A stretch of DNA of 64,000 bases from Charina bottae (taxonomy: Eukaryota; Chordata; Lepidosauria; Squamata; Charinaidae). The notes under the pieces are model-generated. The model was not told where the DNA came from. It worked only from the letters and a program-made list of their open reading frames with translations, and ran no database searches. Both the position numbers and the translations under genes were made by a program. Every line of letters begins with the position of its first letter. Within the stretch, counting starts at the first letter, position 1. Positions 35,434 to 47,960 of this stretch are shown piece after piece. The stretch is from the NCBI GenBank assembly GCA_023362775.1, contig JALMGJ010000008.1:37002501-37066500 (forward strand), read 5' to 3'.

Positions 35434-35989
35434 TGTGCAAAAGTAAAAGAGTAATTTTTAAATTAAGGAAAATTCTAAGCAAACCACAGGAGTATTTCAC
35501 GTTAGAATTTTACGTGCCCTTGTGCTGAAACTTAGATCAGAATGTTTCCTTCCATTATATTTAGTCTTTCCCACTCATCTTTTTTTAACTTGCAGTAGGA
35601 TCAATGCATTAAAATGAAAGTAATATGATTACACAACCGCCCAGCAAGACAGTAATGAACATTAAATCAATTCAGATTCTGACTCAGAAGTAAAACGTTC
35701 AATTGGGCTTATTCTCTGATATGTATGCACAGCACTGCAGCTTTATTTGCCTTATTATCCTAGAATTATATGAAAAAATAATTAGTATTATCATGCAAAG
35801 TTTATCACTATCAGTAAGGAAAAAAGATGTGAAGCCTAAGGATGCTAATGCACACTACAGAATCAGTTATCATTCAGCTGTTATCTAATCAGCAAAACAT
35901 CAGTGCCTGAGAACTAGGGAGATTTTTGGCAGCTGTAAATATCTTTCAACAATATTATCAGTCAACCACAAAACCCTCAACTTTACTCA

Positions 35990-35995
35990 TTTATT
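35990..35995 (-). terminator. NUDT9: Candidate NUDT9 polyadenylation signal
   Basis: AATAAA on the minus strand about 290 bases beyond the NUDT9 stop codon. It is the nearest canonical signal that I noticed. Confidence 0.45.
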
Positions 35996-36283
35996 TTCCA
36001 TACAGAACAGGTATAGAACAGAGATTCTATAATCTGAAGTATCACCCTTTAGTGCTACTACTTGATTAAAAAGAAAAGGTGTGACGTAGCTAATGCTAAG
36101 CATTTTTAAACGGCAATCATCTCAACACAAGAGTTAGGAATAGGTTTAAAATCTTGCAGCTTTAAATCATGCGCCACCAATGTCCTAAAGCAGCATTTAC
36201 TTCCTATTCTACTGCTAAATTACCACCTGAAATGATAGGATGTAATTTATGGTCTGATGCCCGTTCCATCATGGCAACGAAAG

Positions 36284-39200
36284 TTAGGGTCTTCCTTCCT
36301 TCCAGTGAGCTCCTCTTTTCTCTGCTACAAGTCTGAGAAAGTCAGAGTGGCTGGCATACAGTGAAAGTTTTTCACTAATATCCACCCATTTCACTTTCCC
36401 AGCATCATCTCCTGCTTCCAGATGCAAATTATCCATGGCTTCACCTGTTAATACAAAGCGAGAGATTATGGCATTCATTTGATTCCTTGCCTCTTTTTAT
36501 TCTACAAAATGGGCTGGCCCTTCATTTGTTTCTACTTCCAATCTTGTATTAGCTGCTACCCAAAAGCATGGAACCAAGGCATTATTGTTGCTGAATCTTC
36601 TGTTATGACTAAAGTCTCTTAGAGCTGGTAGGATTTTTTGATGACGGATTGCCTGCCTTACACCATGAAATCGGACTTAATGGGAAGAGCCATGGCTCTG
36701 TGGCAGAGCACATGCTGAATTCAATCTCTGACATCCAAAATACAGGAGAGTCACTATCAATATGGCCAATACAGATCTGGATGGAACAAAGTCTTAACTT
36801 AATGTAGAATAACTTCTTGTGTCTCAATCTAATATAAAACAGGACAGCATACGGTTGTTTCTTGAACTGTCTGCCATTAACAGAAAAATAGGACTAAGTC
36901 AGTACAAAAATATTGTGTGACAGTATAATCAACATTGCTGAATTAGCACCAAAGATGTTAGTATAGCAGGCTTCTCTTCTCACCAGATTCATCATGATAG
37001 TTTACTGCTTCTGTTTCCATCCAAGCATTGTCAGTATTGCGAGGATCATCCACATACCCCTTATAAGCCTAGAAAAGCAAAATACAGGGCATTCAGTTAC
37101 AATTATTATTCAGTTACAACAAATGTGTTACGATTTATTTACTGTTGTATTTATTTATCAATCAGATTTACATCCCACCACCATCGTAAGTAGACTCTCG
37201 GCAGCTCACAAATAAGAAAAATAACATAATCATCTATAATAATAATAAAAAAACCAATATAGACAGCATCTGGCATCAACCCCCATGTGCCTTCTGGAAA
37301 AGCTCAGTTTTCAGCTGTTTCCAGAAGGTGGATAATGTTGGAGCCAAATGAACTCCCTGTGGGAGGCTGTTCCAGAGGGCCAGCCCCATTAAAGCAAATG
37401 TGGCTTCCAAGATTTGGTGATCTGATCTCCTGGAAATGGGTGACAGCCAGCTGCTTCTTCTGGCAACATCAAAGTGGTTGGACCGACTCCAATGAAGATA
37501 ACCTGGTGCCAAGCCATCAATGGCTTTATAGATTAAGCCACCAAACGACCCCCTGCCCAAAACTTCATGTAGATGTTAAATAATTGTGGGGAGGGGGGAA
37601 CTGCACCGTGCTAGTCTCTCCTCCCGAACACCACTGACTGGAATTGAAATGAGCAGAACCACTGTAAAATTTCCAACCGATCTAAATCTGCTGTGATCAG
37701 TGAGCTAAATGTTGCCATCTTACCTACTATTCAGTGCTTATCAATGGAAAAGGTAATACCGTTCCTTATTTACTTGAAGAGTCTCATCAGTCTTTTCATA
37801 TAATATTTAAAGAGCTTTTAAAAAATTATAGGAAAGATCACTTACCACAAAGTGATCCTGACTGAACAATCTATTCAGGTGTTTCTCCATCTCTTCTTTC
37901 TCAGCCTTAGTTTTCTGTAAGGAGTTCAAGGCCTCTTCACTAAATTCTCGTTTCAGAGCAGCAGATAATTTCTCTCCTGGATCTACCATTCCCTGAAGGA
38001 AGATTATATAATCTGTTAAATAGTGTTCAGCACATAAGCAATAATAGCAATTGCGGGTGGCAGGGAGGGTGATGTTGTATGTATTGTAAGATCAACACAC
38101 AAATAAGACCAATCATGTCCTGAACACTGAATGCCATAATAATATGTAATCAGCATCACTTGCACAATGACATCGTGACATACAGGATGTCATTTTGAAG
38201 TCATCGCGGCTCCTCTTGGATGCCTATGTTCAGGAAACATTTTGATTAGTTATATGCTTCCCCTTGCAGGACCAATAGTGGCTTTGTAGAAGGGGGTGAT
38301 TATCACCCTATGAACAGTATGAAAGGGAAAGTTGCTTATTTATTTTAAGAAACTGTACACCTCTCCTCCAAATTGAGATTTCCCAGGGCAGCTTCTAAGT
38401 TTTTCTGACAAATATCATTCAAACCATTAGAACAGTGGGAGATACAATGTAGCTCCTGCAACCTCGTTCACAAATTATTATGCAGAAAGGGTAGTCTTTT
38501 TGCAAACAGATCTTAATTGTCTTTCACATGCTTAGCTAAGATATCAACTGGAACGCACACAAACATATACACACATATTTCAGAAGTGCAGGGTTTTTTT
38601 TCTTTAATCAATTATTTCATCATTCTTCTTCTCACCCCAGGAATGGCCCATTCTCCACAGTCCTTCCTTTTGATTGCAATAAACTGTAAGATGTTTTTAC
38701 CAGATACTGGATGAGCTGTTTTATTGCCACTGCCATCTCTCTTCCATCTGCAAGTTGCACCAAGAAGATAGTTAATCCCTCAAAATTCAAGAAGAAATGC
38801 AGCGTGTTACGGTTGATGGAGAGCAAGTAGGTCCAGATGTAACTCAGAACATGGCTATAAGAGCCGTATGTTCACATATTCCTCCACCCACCACGAGGCC
38901 AAATTCATTTCATGAAGCTGCAACTGGAGCATGTGAATAAAGGAAGAGTTGGGGGGGGGCAGGTGGGAGAGTGAATGCATGGTTCACCGTTCATTCACTT
39001 AATGTCAAACCATGACTGGGCATTTAAAAAGGTAAAGGTAAAGGTTCCCCCCGCACATTTGGGAAGTTGCGTCCGACTCTAGGGGCCGGTGCTCATCTCC
39101 GTTTGTTAGCCGAAGAGCCAACGTTGTCCGAAGACGCTTCCACGGTCATGTGGCCGGCATGACACACGCGGAACGCTGTTACCTACCCACCGAAGTGGTA

Positions 39201-42200
39201 CCTATTTATCTCCTTGCATTTGCATGCTTTCGAATTGCTAGGTTGGCAAGAGCTGAACAAATCCAGAGTCCTGGATTTGAAATGGTAGAAAACCCAAACC
39301 AGCAATGGATTACTATTAATGCTTTCATGATATAGTACAGTTACAGTTCCCTGGTTTTTTAAAAAGATTTTAAAGTAGAAGTAAAAGCACATGTTGGCAA
39401 GGGAATCAGGATTTTTCTCTATTATACTGTATACATTAACCATTCTCACTTGAATATACATTTATGTTTTCTTTCCGTGCTAACTACATTGTCTGTATCA
39501 TGTTACTTACCTTGTTATTAGAGGATCGGCAGCATGGTTGGGTCCCCAACGCCCCAGCAGACCTCGCCCCACCAATCCTGTCCTGCCTACAGGATTCCTG
39601 AAAATAACAGATGTCTGGCTGTAATCCAGTGTTTTTCAAACTTGGCAATTTTAAGATGTGTGGACTTCAACTCCCAGAATTCTCCAGCCAGCGTGAAGAA
39701 AGTAGTACAAGTACAAATTAACAATGCAGACATGCCATGATGCCCCAATTGCTCTAGGCTGCAGAAAAAGAAACTGATTACATGCCAAGGTACAGATCTT
39801 CATGCACAAACTTATCTAAGGACTACATTCATATATCACACTAAACTAAAATGTGGATTTACTGATTTTTAGCTTCACATGATTTTGATTTAAATATGTG
39901 GTTTATCATGTTATGGGCACCCAGTGAACTGTAGTTCATTCAACAAACCATGGTTATCAAGCCATTACTTAGTTTGAAGTGTCCCCTTAGCCAAAGACTG
40001 CCACATACCTGGGCCTCCCATTTTCCACTTTATATAAGCCGTTGTGGCTCCTCCTTTCCACTTGCCCATCCTTCTCGTTGAACTTTGGAAAAAAGTTTTT
40101 GGCTCTTTTCAAAAAAGAAAGAAAAACAAACTAAAAGACTATATTTCATGAAAATATAACATTTCATGAAAGTTATGAACATTGTAATTCAAAACCAAGT
40201 TTTGTTTAAAAACATCTAACCCCAAATAAGCTTTTTGTCAGCTAAGTTTTTCATTCCACTTCGAATATTTATGCCCCCGTTGTATCCCATCCTTCAAACC
40301 CCCTCCCAGTTCTTCATTCTATACATACACTTCAGGCACTGATGCTTGTAGTAGTGATTTGCCTACGCGGTTCCTCAATGACCCCTATTTACTGCCATAT
40401 ATTTGTGAGCAATGACAAATCTCGATAAAATAGTTAAGAGCAGAGACATCACACTGACAACAAAGGTCCGCATAGTTAAAGCAATGGTATTCCCCGTAGT
40501 AACCTATGGCTGCGAGAGCTGGACCATAAGGAAGGCTGAGCCAAGGAAGATAGATGCTTTTGAACTGTGGTGTTGGAGGAAAATTCTGAGAGTGCCTTGG
40601 ACTGCAAGAAGATCAAACCAGTCCATACTCCAGAAAATAAAGCCAGACTGCTCACTTGAGGGAATGATATTAAAAGCAAAACTGAAGTACTTTGGCCACA
40701 TAATGAGAAGACAGGATACCCTGGAGAAGAAGCTGATGCTAGGGAAAGTGGAAGGCAAAAGGAAGAGGGGTTGACCAAGGGCAAGATGGATGGATGATAT
40801 TCTGGAGGTGACAGATTCGACCATGAGGGAGCTGGGGATGGCGACGGCCGACAGGAAGCTCTGGCGTGGGCTGGTCCATGAAGTCACGAAGAGTCGGAAG
40901 CGACTGAATGAAGAAACAACAAATAATTTGTGAAACCTATTTCCATAATTTGATACCTATGTGCTGCCTCTTTGGGAATATTTCCATGGTGTGAAGGTAT
41001 GTGGGGTGGTGAACTGTATGTCAGAGATGCTTTGGATATTTATCTGCAAGGAAAGCAGAAACATTTGCCTTGGATGGGAGCAATATGTATTGGCATGTTC
41101 TGTATTTGCATGTGAATAATCTTTTTCCCTACCAAATTCAGTTTTAATTATTTTTGTGTTTTCATTTAAGGCTTTTCTGCCTTTCAGATAAATTGATATT
41201 TTCTTCCACAATAGATGCAACTTATGTTTTATATGTTAAAGGGTATTAATCTGAGACACTAAGGAGTATATGGATTTCAAAACTGGTTTGTATGCATTTT
41301 TAGTTCTGGAGTTTTATGTGGAACTGGAAGCAGGATCAAGTTTGCTCTTACAAAGACAATCTTACACCCCAGGTGGCTCAATTTACATTGTTTGTAAAGC
41401 ATTTTGCAGCCAGAATGTGGTTACGAAACACTTAGACAAAACTGGTACAAATGTTTTACAATAGGTATATAACTCCAGCATTGATGGAGTTAGAAAAGAC
41501 AGTTCATTTTCTAAAAATTGCTGGAAATGTAACAATCTGATTAGATCATTTTTCCATATTTGGTGGCAATGTTGCAAATGGTGACAATTTTGGAAAATGA
41601 TTTATAATAGAATGAAAAAAATTCTACAACCTGAATTTCCTTTCCAACCTGCTATTTTTAAACTAAACGTTACTAAAACTTATATCCCCATAAACTAAGC
41701 TGTGTCTTTTGATATATGTTGTTTCCTTTTTATAACTGTAATGCCCAGAGTTGTTAAGGAGTCAGGTGACCTCGAAATTGAATTAATTAAAAAAGTAAAT
41801 ATGCCAAATTAGCTTTGCAAAGATACTTTATTATTCTTACTGAAAAGTATGTTCAATTCCTTCTGCAGAAGAGTGACTAATTAACTTGTAGAAGCATGCC
41901 TTAATGTCCAAAATAACTCTGTACAGTATTTCAAAACTAAATGTGACAGAGAATTTTAATTCAAGTTGGAAACCATTTGGGGATTGTACTTCCATGCATG
42001 GGCTTGTACTACATTCAAAATGTATGTTTCTCTTAACATAAATTCTTCAGGTATTAACTTTCAACGATCTATAAGGACAGATCTTTAAATGTTCAGACAG
42101 AAAGTACTGTAATTCTTTATTTTACTTTATATTATATACTGTGCTGATTATTGATGTTAAGATTTGTAAATTACTTGGATTTTTAATTAATTAATTTATT

Positions 42201-45200
42201 AAAGCATTTATATGGCTGACCATGTGACTCTGGGAAGCGTGCAAAAGAAAAAAGAAAACCATAATCAACCAATGCAAAATAAATATCTCATATTTTACAA
42301 TGCTTTGCAGTCTTTTAAAAATATACTATTATGTAAAATTAACATAAATAAAATAGTGGAAATTCTTTTAGTCCTATCTTTTCTATGACGCTTGTAAACT
42401 CTCTGTTTATTCACTTTGGCAATCTATCTATAGAATTTTGAGAGTGGACTTAGCTTCTACCTTTAGTGCTTCTTCTTTCAGTGAGAGAACAATAGTTGTA
42501 CATAAGTTATTTTTCTTAATTAAAGCACAGATCACAGTACTTAGTTCTTCGTAACAAAATACTTACTACCATAGCTGAAAATAAAACCTATCCTGACACT
42601 GAAATTACTTTTAGCACCGCATATATAAATATATTAATTATTTTTAATTAATTATTTAATTAATTATATAATTAATTATATTAGGGGTGTGGTGGCTCAG
42701 CGGGGAAGACGCCAGGCTTGTCGATAGGAAGATCGCAAGTTTGGAGATTCGAATCCCTAGCCCGTGACAGAGTGAGATCGCATTCTCACCCAGCTCTTGC
42801 CAACCTAGCAATTCGAAAGCATGCAAATGCAAGTAGATTAATAGGTACCACTTCGGTGGGTAGGTAACAGCGTTCCGCGCGCGTCATGCCGGCCACATGA
42901 CCGTGGAAGCGTCTTCGGACAACGCTGGCTCTTCAGCTAAGAAACGGAGATGAGCACCGGCCCCTAGAGTTGGACACGACTGCACAAATGTGCGGGGGAA
43001 ACCTTTTCTATATAAATAACTTTCTGTCTTTCTGGATCCTATACTGTGCCAACAATACAGTAATGGAAGATACATGTGGAAGAAATTTTAATCTGCCAGA
43101 AACCACATTTTCTTTATATACCAACCAGAAGTAATTTCTAGTTTTATAAGGCCTAGAGTCATATGTATTTTATAAATCTTTCAGCAGCTTTAAATATAAC
43201 AGAGATGGGGCATAAATTACATGAAACAAATTCATCTTACCATGTAAAACCTAGAAGACACCTTGTTAAATAAAGTATCCTGCAGTAATTTTCAGCAATC
43301 GAGAAATTTCAGAGTTGGGAAGACTATAGATCAGGGCTTTCCAAAGTTTTCCCACGGCGACACACCAACTGCCGTTGAAAACCCGGAAGTGCCGCCATTG
43401 CGGCAGCGTGCAAAAACCCGGAAGCGCTGCTGCCGCTTTCGATTTTTACATGCCGCTGTAGCTGCGGCGCTTTTGGATTTTCGCGCGCCGCCATTGGTAT
43501 GTCGCCGCGGGAAAACCCGGAAGCGCTGATGGCACGCCATCAGCGCTTCCGGGTTTTGACGAGACACATCTGGGCCCCGCAGGCGACACACTTTGTGTCG
43601 TGACATACACTTTGGAAAGCTCTGCTATAGATGATACCCTATAATTTGGTGTAAAGATCTGAAGTATGAATAACTTGCCCACTATGTAATTTTCATAAGC
43701 ACCCTGCCCATTTTCATATAAAGAAACACAATGGGAAGGTTTTTTTTTAATTAAGCCATTCTGTCTCTCTTCATCCTATTGAGTGACTATCAACACTCAC
43801 CCAATCTCTGGATCTGCCCATTTAGGTCCTGCCAAAACACTTGGCGCTGTATATTCCACAGGGCTGTAGTTCTTCCAGTTGATCAACCAGTCCACTTTAT
43901 CATTAGGTACTTGGCTGCATTCAACCTTTGATCCTGGATATGGGGATGTCCTGGCTTTCTTATGCAAATTTTCCTTACAATCTGACATTTTAGTTGTGTC
44001 TCTATGGAACCAGTGATGTGAAGATGGGCTGTGGAAATATAGGTACACTTAGACAGAAACAAAAAAGTAAATCTGTGATGCTTTGTTCTTTACAGAGTCT
44101 GACATGCTATTAGGAAAATGTTGCCTGCTCTCTATTACACTTAGAATAAAGAGGATATCCAGTATTTAATCAGTACAGAAAAATACATCTCATTTTGTTA
44201 GATTTCAATAAGATTCAAATAATGTGACTGATTTGTTTTAATGTAAACAAAAAGAAAAATAGTATTCTGGAAATATAGGAAGTTTCCCCTTATCCAAGAT
44301 CTTGACTCTCTAGCAAAGCTAAAATTTGAACACTGTATAAGTAATATCACTGCATATGTACGGTGGTGTGTGGAGATCACAGGAATGGCATGGCAAGCTT
44401 TCCTAGTGTCAGTTTTTCAGAAAGAAAGAAAGGGTAGGTACAATGCTTAACAAATGACAAAATTAATTTACCAACATTGATTATTAGACGATTAAATGAT
44501 TATTGCCTCTAACACTAAACCAACAAAGACGCTGAAAAACAAGAACCATCTGTATATGTGTACATTTACACCAATGAGGGAATTTTGAATACCATTTGAG
44601 TTAAAAAACAGAAAAAGGGCACTGAAGAAACACGGGATGACTCATAAAGCATATGGCTGGTTAGAATCCTGACCAGAAGCATTTTTGTTTGATGAGAATA
44701 TGTAGAATAATTTATAAACATTGTAATTTAGTACTTGTTAATACAAACAAATAATTCTAAACACACTAAATGTGTACCTGTATTTATGCTGTTCTGTAAA
44801 GATAGCTTTACAGCTATGTAAAGGGGGCGTGGTGGCTCAGTGGGTAAGACGCCAGGCTTGTTGATCGGAAGATCGCAAGTTCGAATCCCTAGCCCCGCGT
44901 GACAGAGTGAGCTCCCGCACTAGCTCCAGCTCTTGCCAACCTAGCAATTCGAAAGCATGCAAATGCAAGTAGATTAATAGGTACCACTTCGGTGGGTAGG
45001 TAACAGCGTTCCGCGCGTGTCATGTGGCCACATGACCGTGGAAGCGTCTTCGGACCACGCTGGCTCTTTGGCTAACAAACGGAGATGAGCACCGGCCCCT
45101 AGAGTCGGACACGACTGCACAAATGTGCGGGGGGTACCTTTACCTTTTTTTAAAGATAGCTTAGATATTAATAAACTCTCAGCACAAAATATTGGGTTAT

Positions 45201-46053
45201 GGCAATTTTCTGGACTTCAGCAATGCATCGGTTTGTCTGTTAGGTTTTGTTGTTGTTCAGTCGTTCAGTCGTGTCCGACTCTTCGTGACCTCATGGACCA
45301 TAGCACGCCAGGCCTTCCTGTCCTCCACTGTCTCTCGGAGTTTACTCAAATTCATGTTCATTACATCGGTGATGCTATCTAACCATCTCATCCTCTGCCG
45401 TCCCCTTCTCCTTTTGCCCTCAGTCTTTCCCAGCATCAGGGTCTTTTCCAGTGAGTCCTCTCTTCTCATTAGGTGGCCAAAGTATTTGAGCTTCAGCTTC
45501 AGCATCTGTCCTTCCAATGAGCAGTCAGGGTTGATTTCCTTTAGGATTGACTGGTTTGACCTCCTTGCAGTCCAAGGGACTCTCAAGAGTCTTCTCCAGC
45601 ACCACAGCTCGAAAGCATCAATTCTTCGCCGCTCAGCCTTCCTTATGGTCCAACTCTCACAGCCATACATTGCTACTGGAAAAACCATAGCTTTAACTAT
45701 ACGGACCTTTGTCGGCAAGGTGATGTCTCTGCTTTTTACATCACACCTTTTATTTAGAAGCAAAAAGTGGCTCATGTAGGGACTTTTTTCCCATTTTTCC
45801 CCACTAGCTCAAAGTCACTCAGTGAGCCTCTGTAGCTGAGAGTGGAGCCTGGGTGCCCAGTCAAACGCCTGGCTCTCTGACACGGAGATAAGTATAGAAA
45901 GTAAATTAGATTGTGTGATAAATACCTGTAAGCAAGATTCCTTGTTGTCTGGAATACTGGAGAGAAATTGTGGCAGGACTTTGCAGTAACAACTGAAAGA
46001 GTTACAGAAAGAGAAACTACAGTAATGGTTTGGGCCAGGAAACCTTTTGCCAT
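36284..46053 (-). CDS. NUDT9: NUDT9, mitochondrial ADP-ribose pyrophosphatase
   Basis: NUDT9 hydrolyses ADP-ribose to AMP and ribose 5-phosphate. Coding exons on the minus strand are 46053-45926, 44028-43801, 40104-40009, 39597-39511, 38747-38636, 37992-37846, 37068-36984 and 36444-36284. All joins keep frame, giving 347 aa, close to the 350 aa of human NUDT9. The start MAKG aligns with the human start and is followed by a hydrophobic leader suited to mitochondrial or secretory targeting. Conserved blocks include [32 protein letters not shown] and [15 protein letters not shown]. The Nudix box is intact: Gly218, Glu224, then REFSEEA with Arg232, Glu233, Glu236, Glu237. This is the active REF form, unlike the RIL form of the TRPM2 NUDT9-H domain. 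A 5' UTR exon likely ends at 47573 (GACG before GTGAGT). Introns hold BovB, SINE, hAT and LINE insertions. Confidence 0.95.
37150..37640 (-). mobile_element. CR1/L2-type LINE fragment in a NUDT9 intron (minus strand)
   Basis: The minus strand encodes [11 protein letters not shown] and [20 protein letters not shown] with [11 protein letters not shown], a distant relative of the C-terminal LINE text at 8.3 and 28.9 kb. It is older and more diverged than those. Confidence 0.7.
39030..39262 (-). mobile_element. tRNA-derived SINE (family B), minus strand, head missing
   Basis: Reverse of the family-B body: GTCCGACTCTAGGGGCCGG, CTCATCTCCGTTTGTTAGCC and CCCACCGAAGTGGTACC, ending at the TTGGCAAGAGCT boundary. 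In a NUDT9 intron. Confidence 0.9.
39629..39700. mobile_element. hAT-type MITE fragment (CAGTGTTTTTCAAACTTGGC end)
   Basis: Left end and core as in the 30.8-kb hairpin. The right arm is missing. It abuts the acceptor side of the NUDT9 exon at 39597-39511. Confidence 0.7.
40408..40925 (+). mobile_element. RTE-BovB LINE 3' part (plus strand)
   Basis: Same protein text as the 34.2-kb copy on the opposite strand ([20 protein letters not shown] onward, [20 protein letters not shown]). A TGA interrupts at 40772. It ends GAGTCGGAAGCGACTGAATG followed by AACAACAAATAA. The two copies are close enough to be members of one young group. In a NUDT9 intron. Confidence 0.93.
41490..41700 (+). mobile_element. 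L1 ORF2 C-terminal relic (plus strand)
   Basis: Reads [19 protein letters not shown], a stop, then [13 protein letters not shown]. This matches the CWKC...HLWWTC...KKFW pattern of the L1 at 19-20 kb. Decayed. Confidence 0.6.
42684..43012 (+). mobile_element. tRNA-derived SINE (family B)
   Basis: Head GGGGTGTGGTGGCTCAGCGG, B box ATTCGAATCCC, full body, end CGACTGCACAAATGTGCGGG. Preceded by a TAATTAAT-rich palindromic tract (42636-42680). In a NUDT9 intron. Confidence 0.9.
43332..43624. mobile_element. Hairpin hAT element (CAGGGCTTTCCAAA ends) with 8-bp duplication
   Basis: Ends CAGGGCTTTCCAAAG and CTTTGGAAAGCTCTG, flanked by CTATAGAT on both sides (43324-43331 and 43625-43632). Inside is a perfect palindrome with 22-base arms and a 2-base spacer (43512-43533 and 43536-43557) around GGAAGCGCTGATGGC. 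GC-rich, non-coding, in a NUDT9 intron. Confidence 0.92.
44822..45150 (+). mobile_element. tRNA-derived SINE (family B), variant with compact B box
   Basis: Head GGGGGCGTGGTGGCTCAG and a clean B box, GTTCGAATCCC, without the extra eight bases present in the other copies. Full body and a poly(T)-like 3' end. In a NUDT9 intron. Confidence 0.9.
45240..45770 (-). mobile_element. RTE-BovB LINE 3' part (minus strand), second subfamily
   Basis: The minus strand encodes [58 protein letters not shown] and [20 protein letters not shown]. It ends, reversed, at TTCAGTCGTGTCCGACTCTT. It differs consistently from the 34.2 and 40.4-kb copies and lies next to the first NUDT9 coding exon. Confidence 0.93.
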
Positions 46054-46089
46054 TCCATGAAATGAGTTCACAAGGAGCTGGCCTCTTCA

Positions 46090-47560
46090 AAAAGAAACAC
46101 CAAATGCATGTAGAAAAGCATGGACACCAAACAGGAAAAAATTGAGCGTGATATATGCTGTCTTCACTCCTTCATTACCTACAAGATAAAATGATTATCA
46201 CTTTAACACGTATATACAGTATTACAAGTCTGGGCGTAAGTTGCATACTGTATTCAGTTGTAGATCCTAATTCAAAGTCTTTTTCCTTACTGACCATTTC
46301 TGTCAATTTGCTTCCCAAATTCATACTTTTATATATTGAAGATAATATATATGTATCAATGACATCACTGTCTCTTATTTGTAATAACTTTGTATTTTAA
46401 TATTAAACTGTCAGTTGAGTTAAGAAAAGACACAGCTGCTTTTTAAAAATACTTATCTTGGCAAATCAACAAAAAAAATTGATTCCTCAATATTTAACAT
46501 AGCTCAATAAAATACACATATTAAGAAAACAGGTATACTATAGTGATACTAGGGACTATAATGATCTGTTCCTAAATTTCCTAGCAACAATATATTAGGA
46601 GTTTTCTTCATTTACATCATTAGTTCAATCATTACTGTATAGTCCAATATAGTATTTCATTACATTTGACTTCCCCTTTTCCTTGGCAATATTAATCACA
46701 GATAAGAAACACTTGTATATTAATGAGAATCTTAATTAAAATAACATTGATACAGCATGGTTAAAATGAATGAACGTGATATAATACATGAAATTATGGT
46801 CAGTCTTATAGATGCCCATTCCTATGAAAATCCTGAAAATTAAATGGAAATTGCTCCCCCCCCCCCCCTTTAAGCCTTTCTTTTCGGGAAACATGATTTG
46901 TTTCATTTACATTTTACTTATATTTGCTTTACTTACATTTCTTACACCTTGCCATCCCTCTATTGAATGTTCCTAAATAAACAAGGCCATAGTTTTATTC
47001 AGATTCTATAACCTCACCCATCACCCCCATGGACAAGCAGATTATTATTTATATTTTACTTATGTGGAGTAAGACTATTCAATTACAGTACGCTGGTTCA
47101 AATCTCCCAGCTAGGAAGCATGCTGGATGACCTTAAGGCAGCTGTTACCTTCAGTATAATCTACCTCACAGGGTTGTTGTGAGGTAAAAACTGGAGAGAA
47201 AGGAACCAGGCATCCATCACCCTTAAGTGACTTAAAAGGAGGGATATAATGAGGGCTGGGTTCAGGCAACATACTATGCCATAATGTGGTTTGTTTGGTT
47301 TTTTGGCTGAATGCATTGCACAAATCCCGATTGTGTTATTCGACAAGCAGGGATGCCTTGGCACCATGTGTCCAGCCTTATAAATTAATAAATAAGGAAT
47401 ATATAATATATATGTAATATATAAATGCAAATACCTATCTAATTGTGTGTGTATGAAATTACATAATATATAAATATGATATGTTTATCATTCCTTAAAC
47501 AAGGTAATTATAATCTGAGGAGGGGGAAAACGAATTTATTTTCCAGCCCGCTCTTCCTTC
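46090..47560. other. First intron of NUDT9, mostly unannotated
   Basis: AT-rich. A short degenerate MIR-like SINE text lies near 47085-47240 (GGTTCAAATCTCCCAGC, ACCTCACAGGGTTGTTGTGA). A C-run is at 46856-46868. No exon seen. Confidence 0.45.
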
Positions 47561-47960
47561 CTCCAAACTCACCGTCAATTTCCTTCCTATCGAAGAGAAT
47601 TTTCTTCCTCTTCCTCACCACGTGATTCCGCCTTCAAACAAAGCGTCGTCTCATGATTGGCTAATGACTGAGCGCCTGCCTATCCCGTCCTCTTACCCAG
47701 TGACTACTTCCCTGCACTTCTTCCGCCCCCTTCAAAAAAAGACACCAACTCCCGCCAATACCACGAAAGTATCACCCGCATACCCTCTTTAGCCCCGCCC
47801 ACTCATGTCGTAATTAAAGCTGCAGGGTGGTTCGTCTCAGTCTGGCCTCAAACCTTGTCGTAGTGTTACGTCACACAGATGCAGGCTTCTGATTGGATTT
47901 GGGCCGAGCACGTGATCTCCCTTTGGTGAGCCGACCTGTCCGTGCCGATTTCTCAACCGT
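47560..47960 (-). promoter_or_regulatory. NUDT9: Probable NUDT9 promoter and 5' UTR exon, possibly bidirectional
   Basis: GC-richer than its surroundings. It contains CCAAT-type elements (ATGATTGGCTAAT near 47655, CTGATTGGATT near 47890) and two CACGTG E-boxes (near 47619 and 47910), without a TATA box. On the minus strand GACG/GTGAGT gives a donor at 47573, consistent with a short untranslated exon spliced to 46082. The arrangement fits a housekeeping promoter. No opposing transcript can be shown. Confidence 0.55.

Noticed and set aside
45926..46071. Longer NUDT9 start six codons upstream of MAKG
   Set aside because: The codon at 46071 is GTG, not ATG; the ATG at 46053 aligns with the human start.
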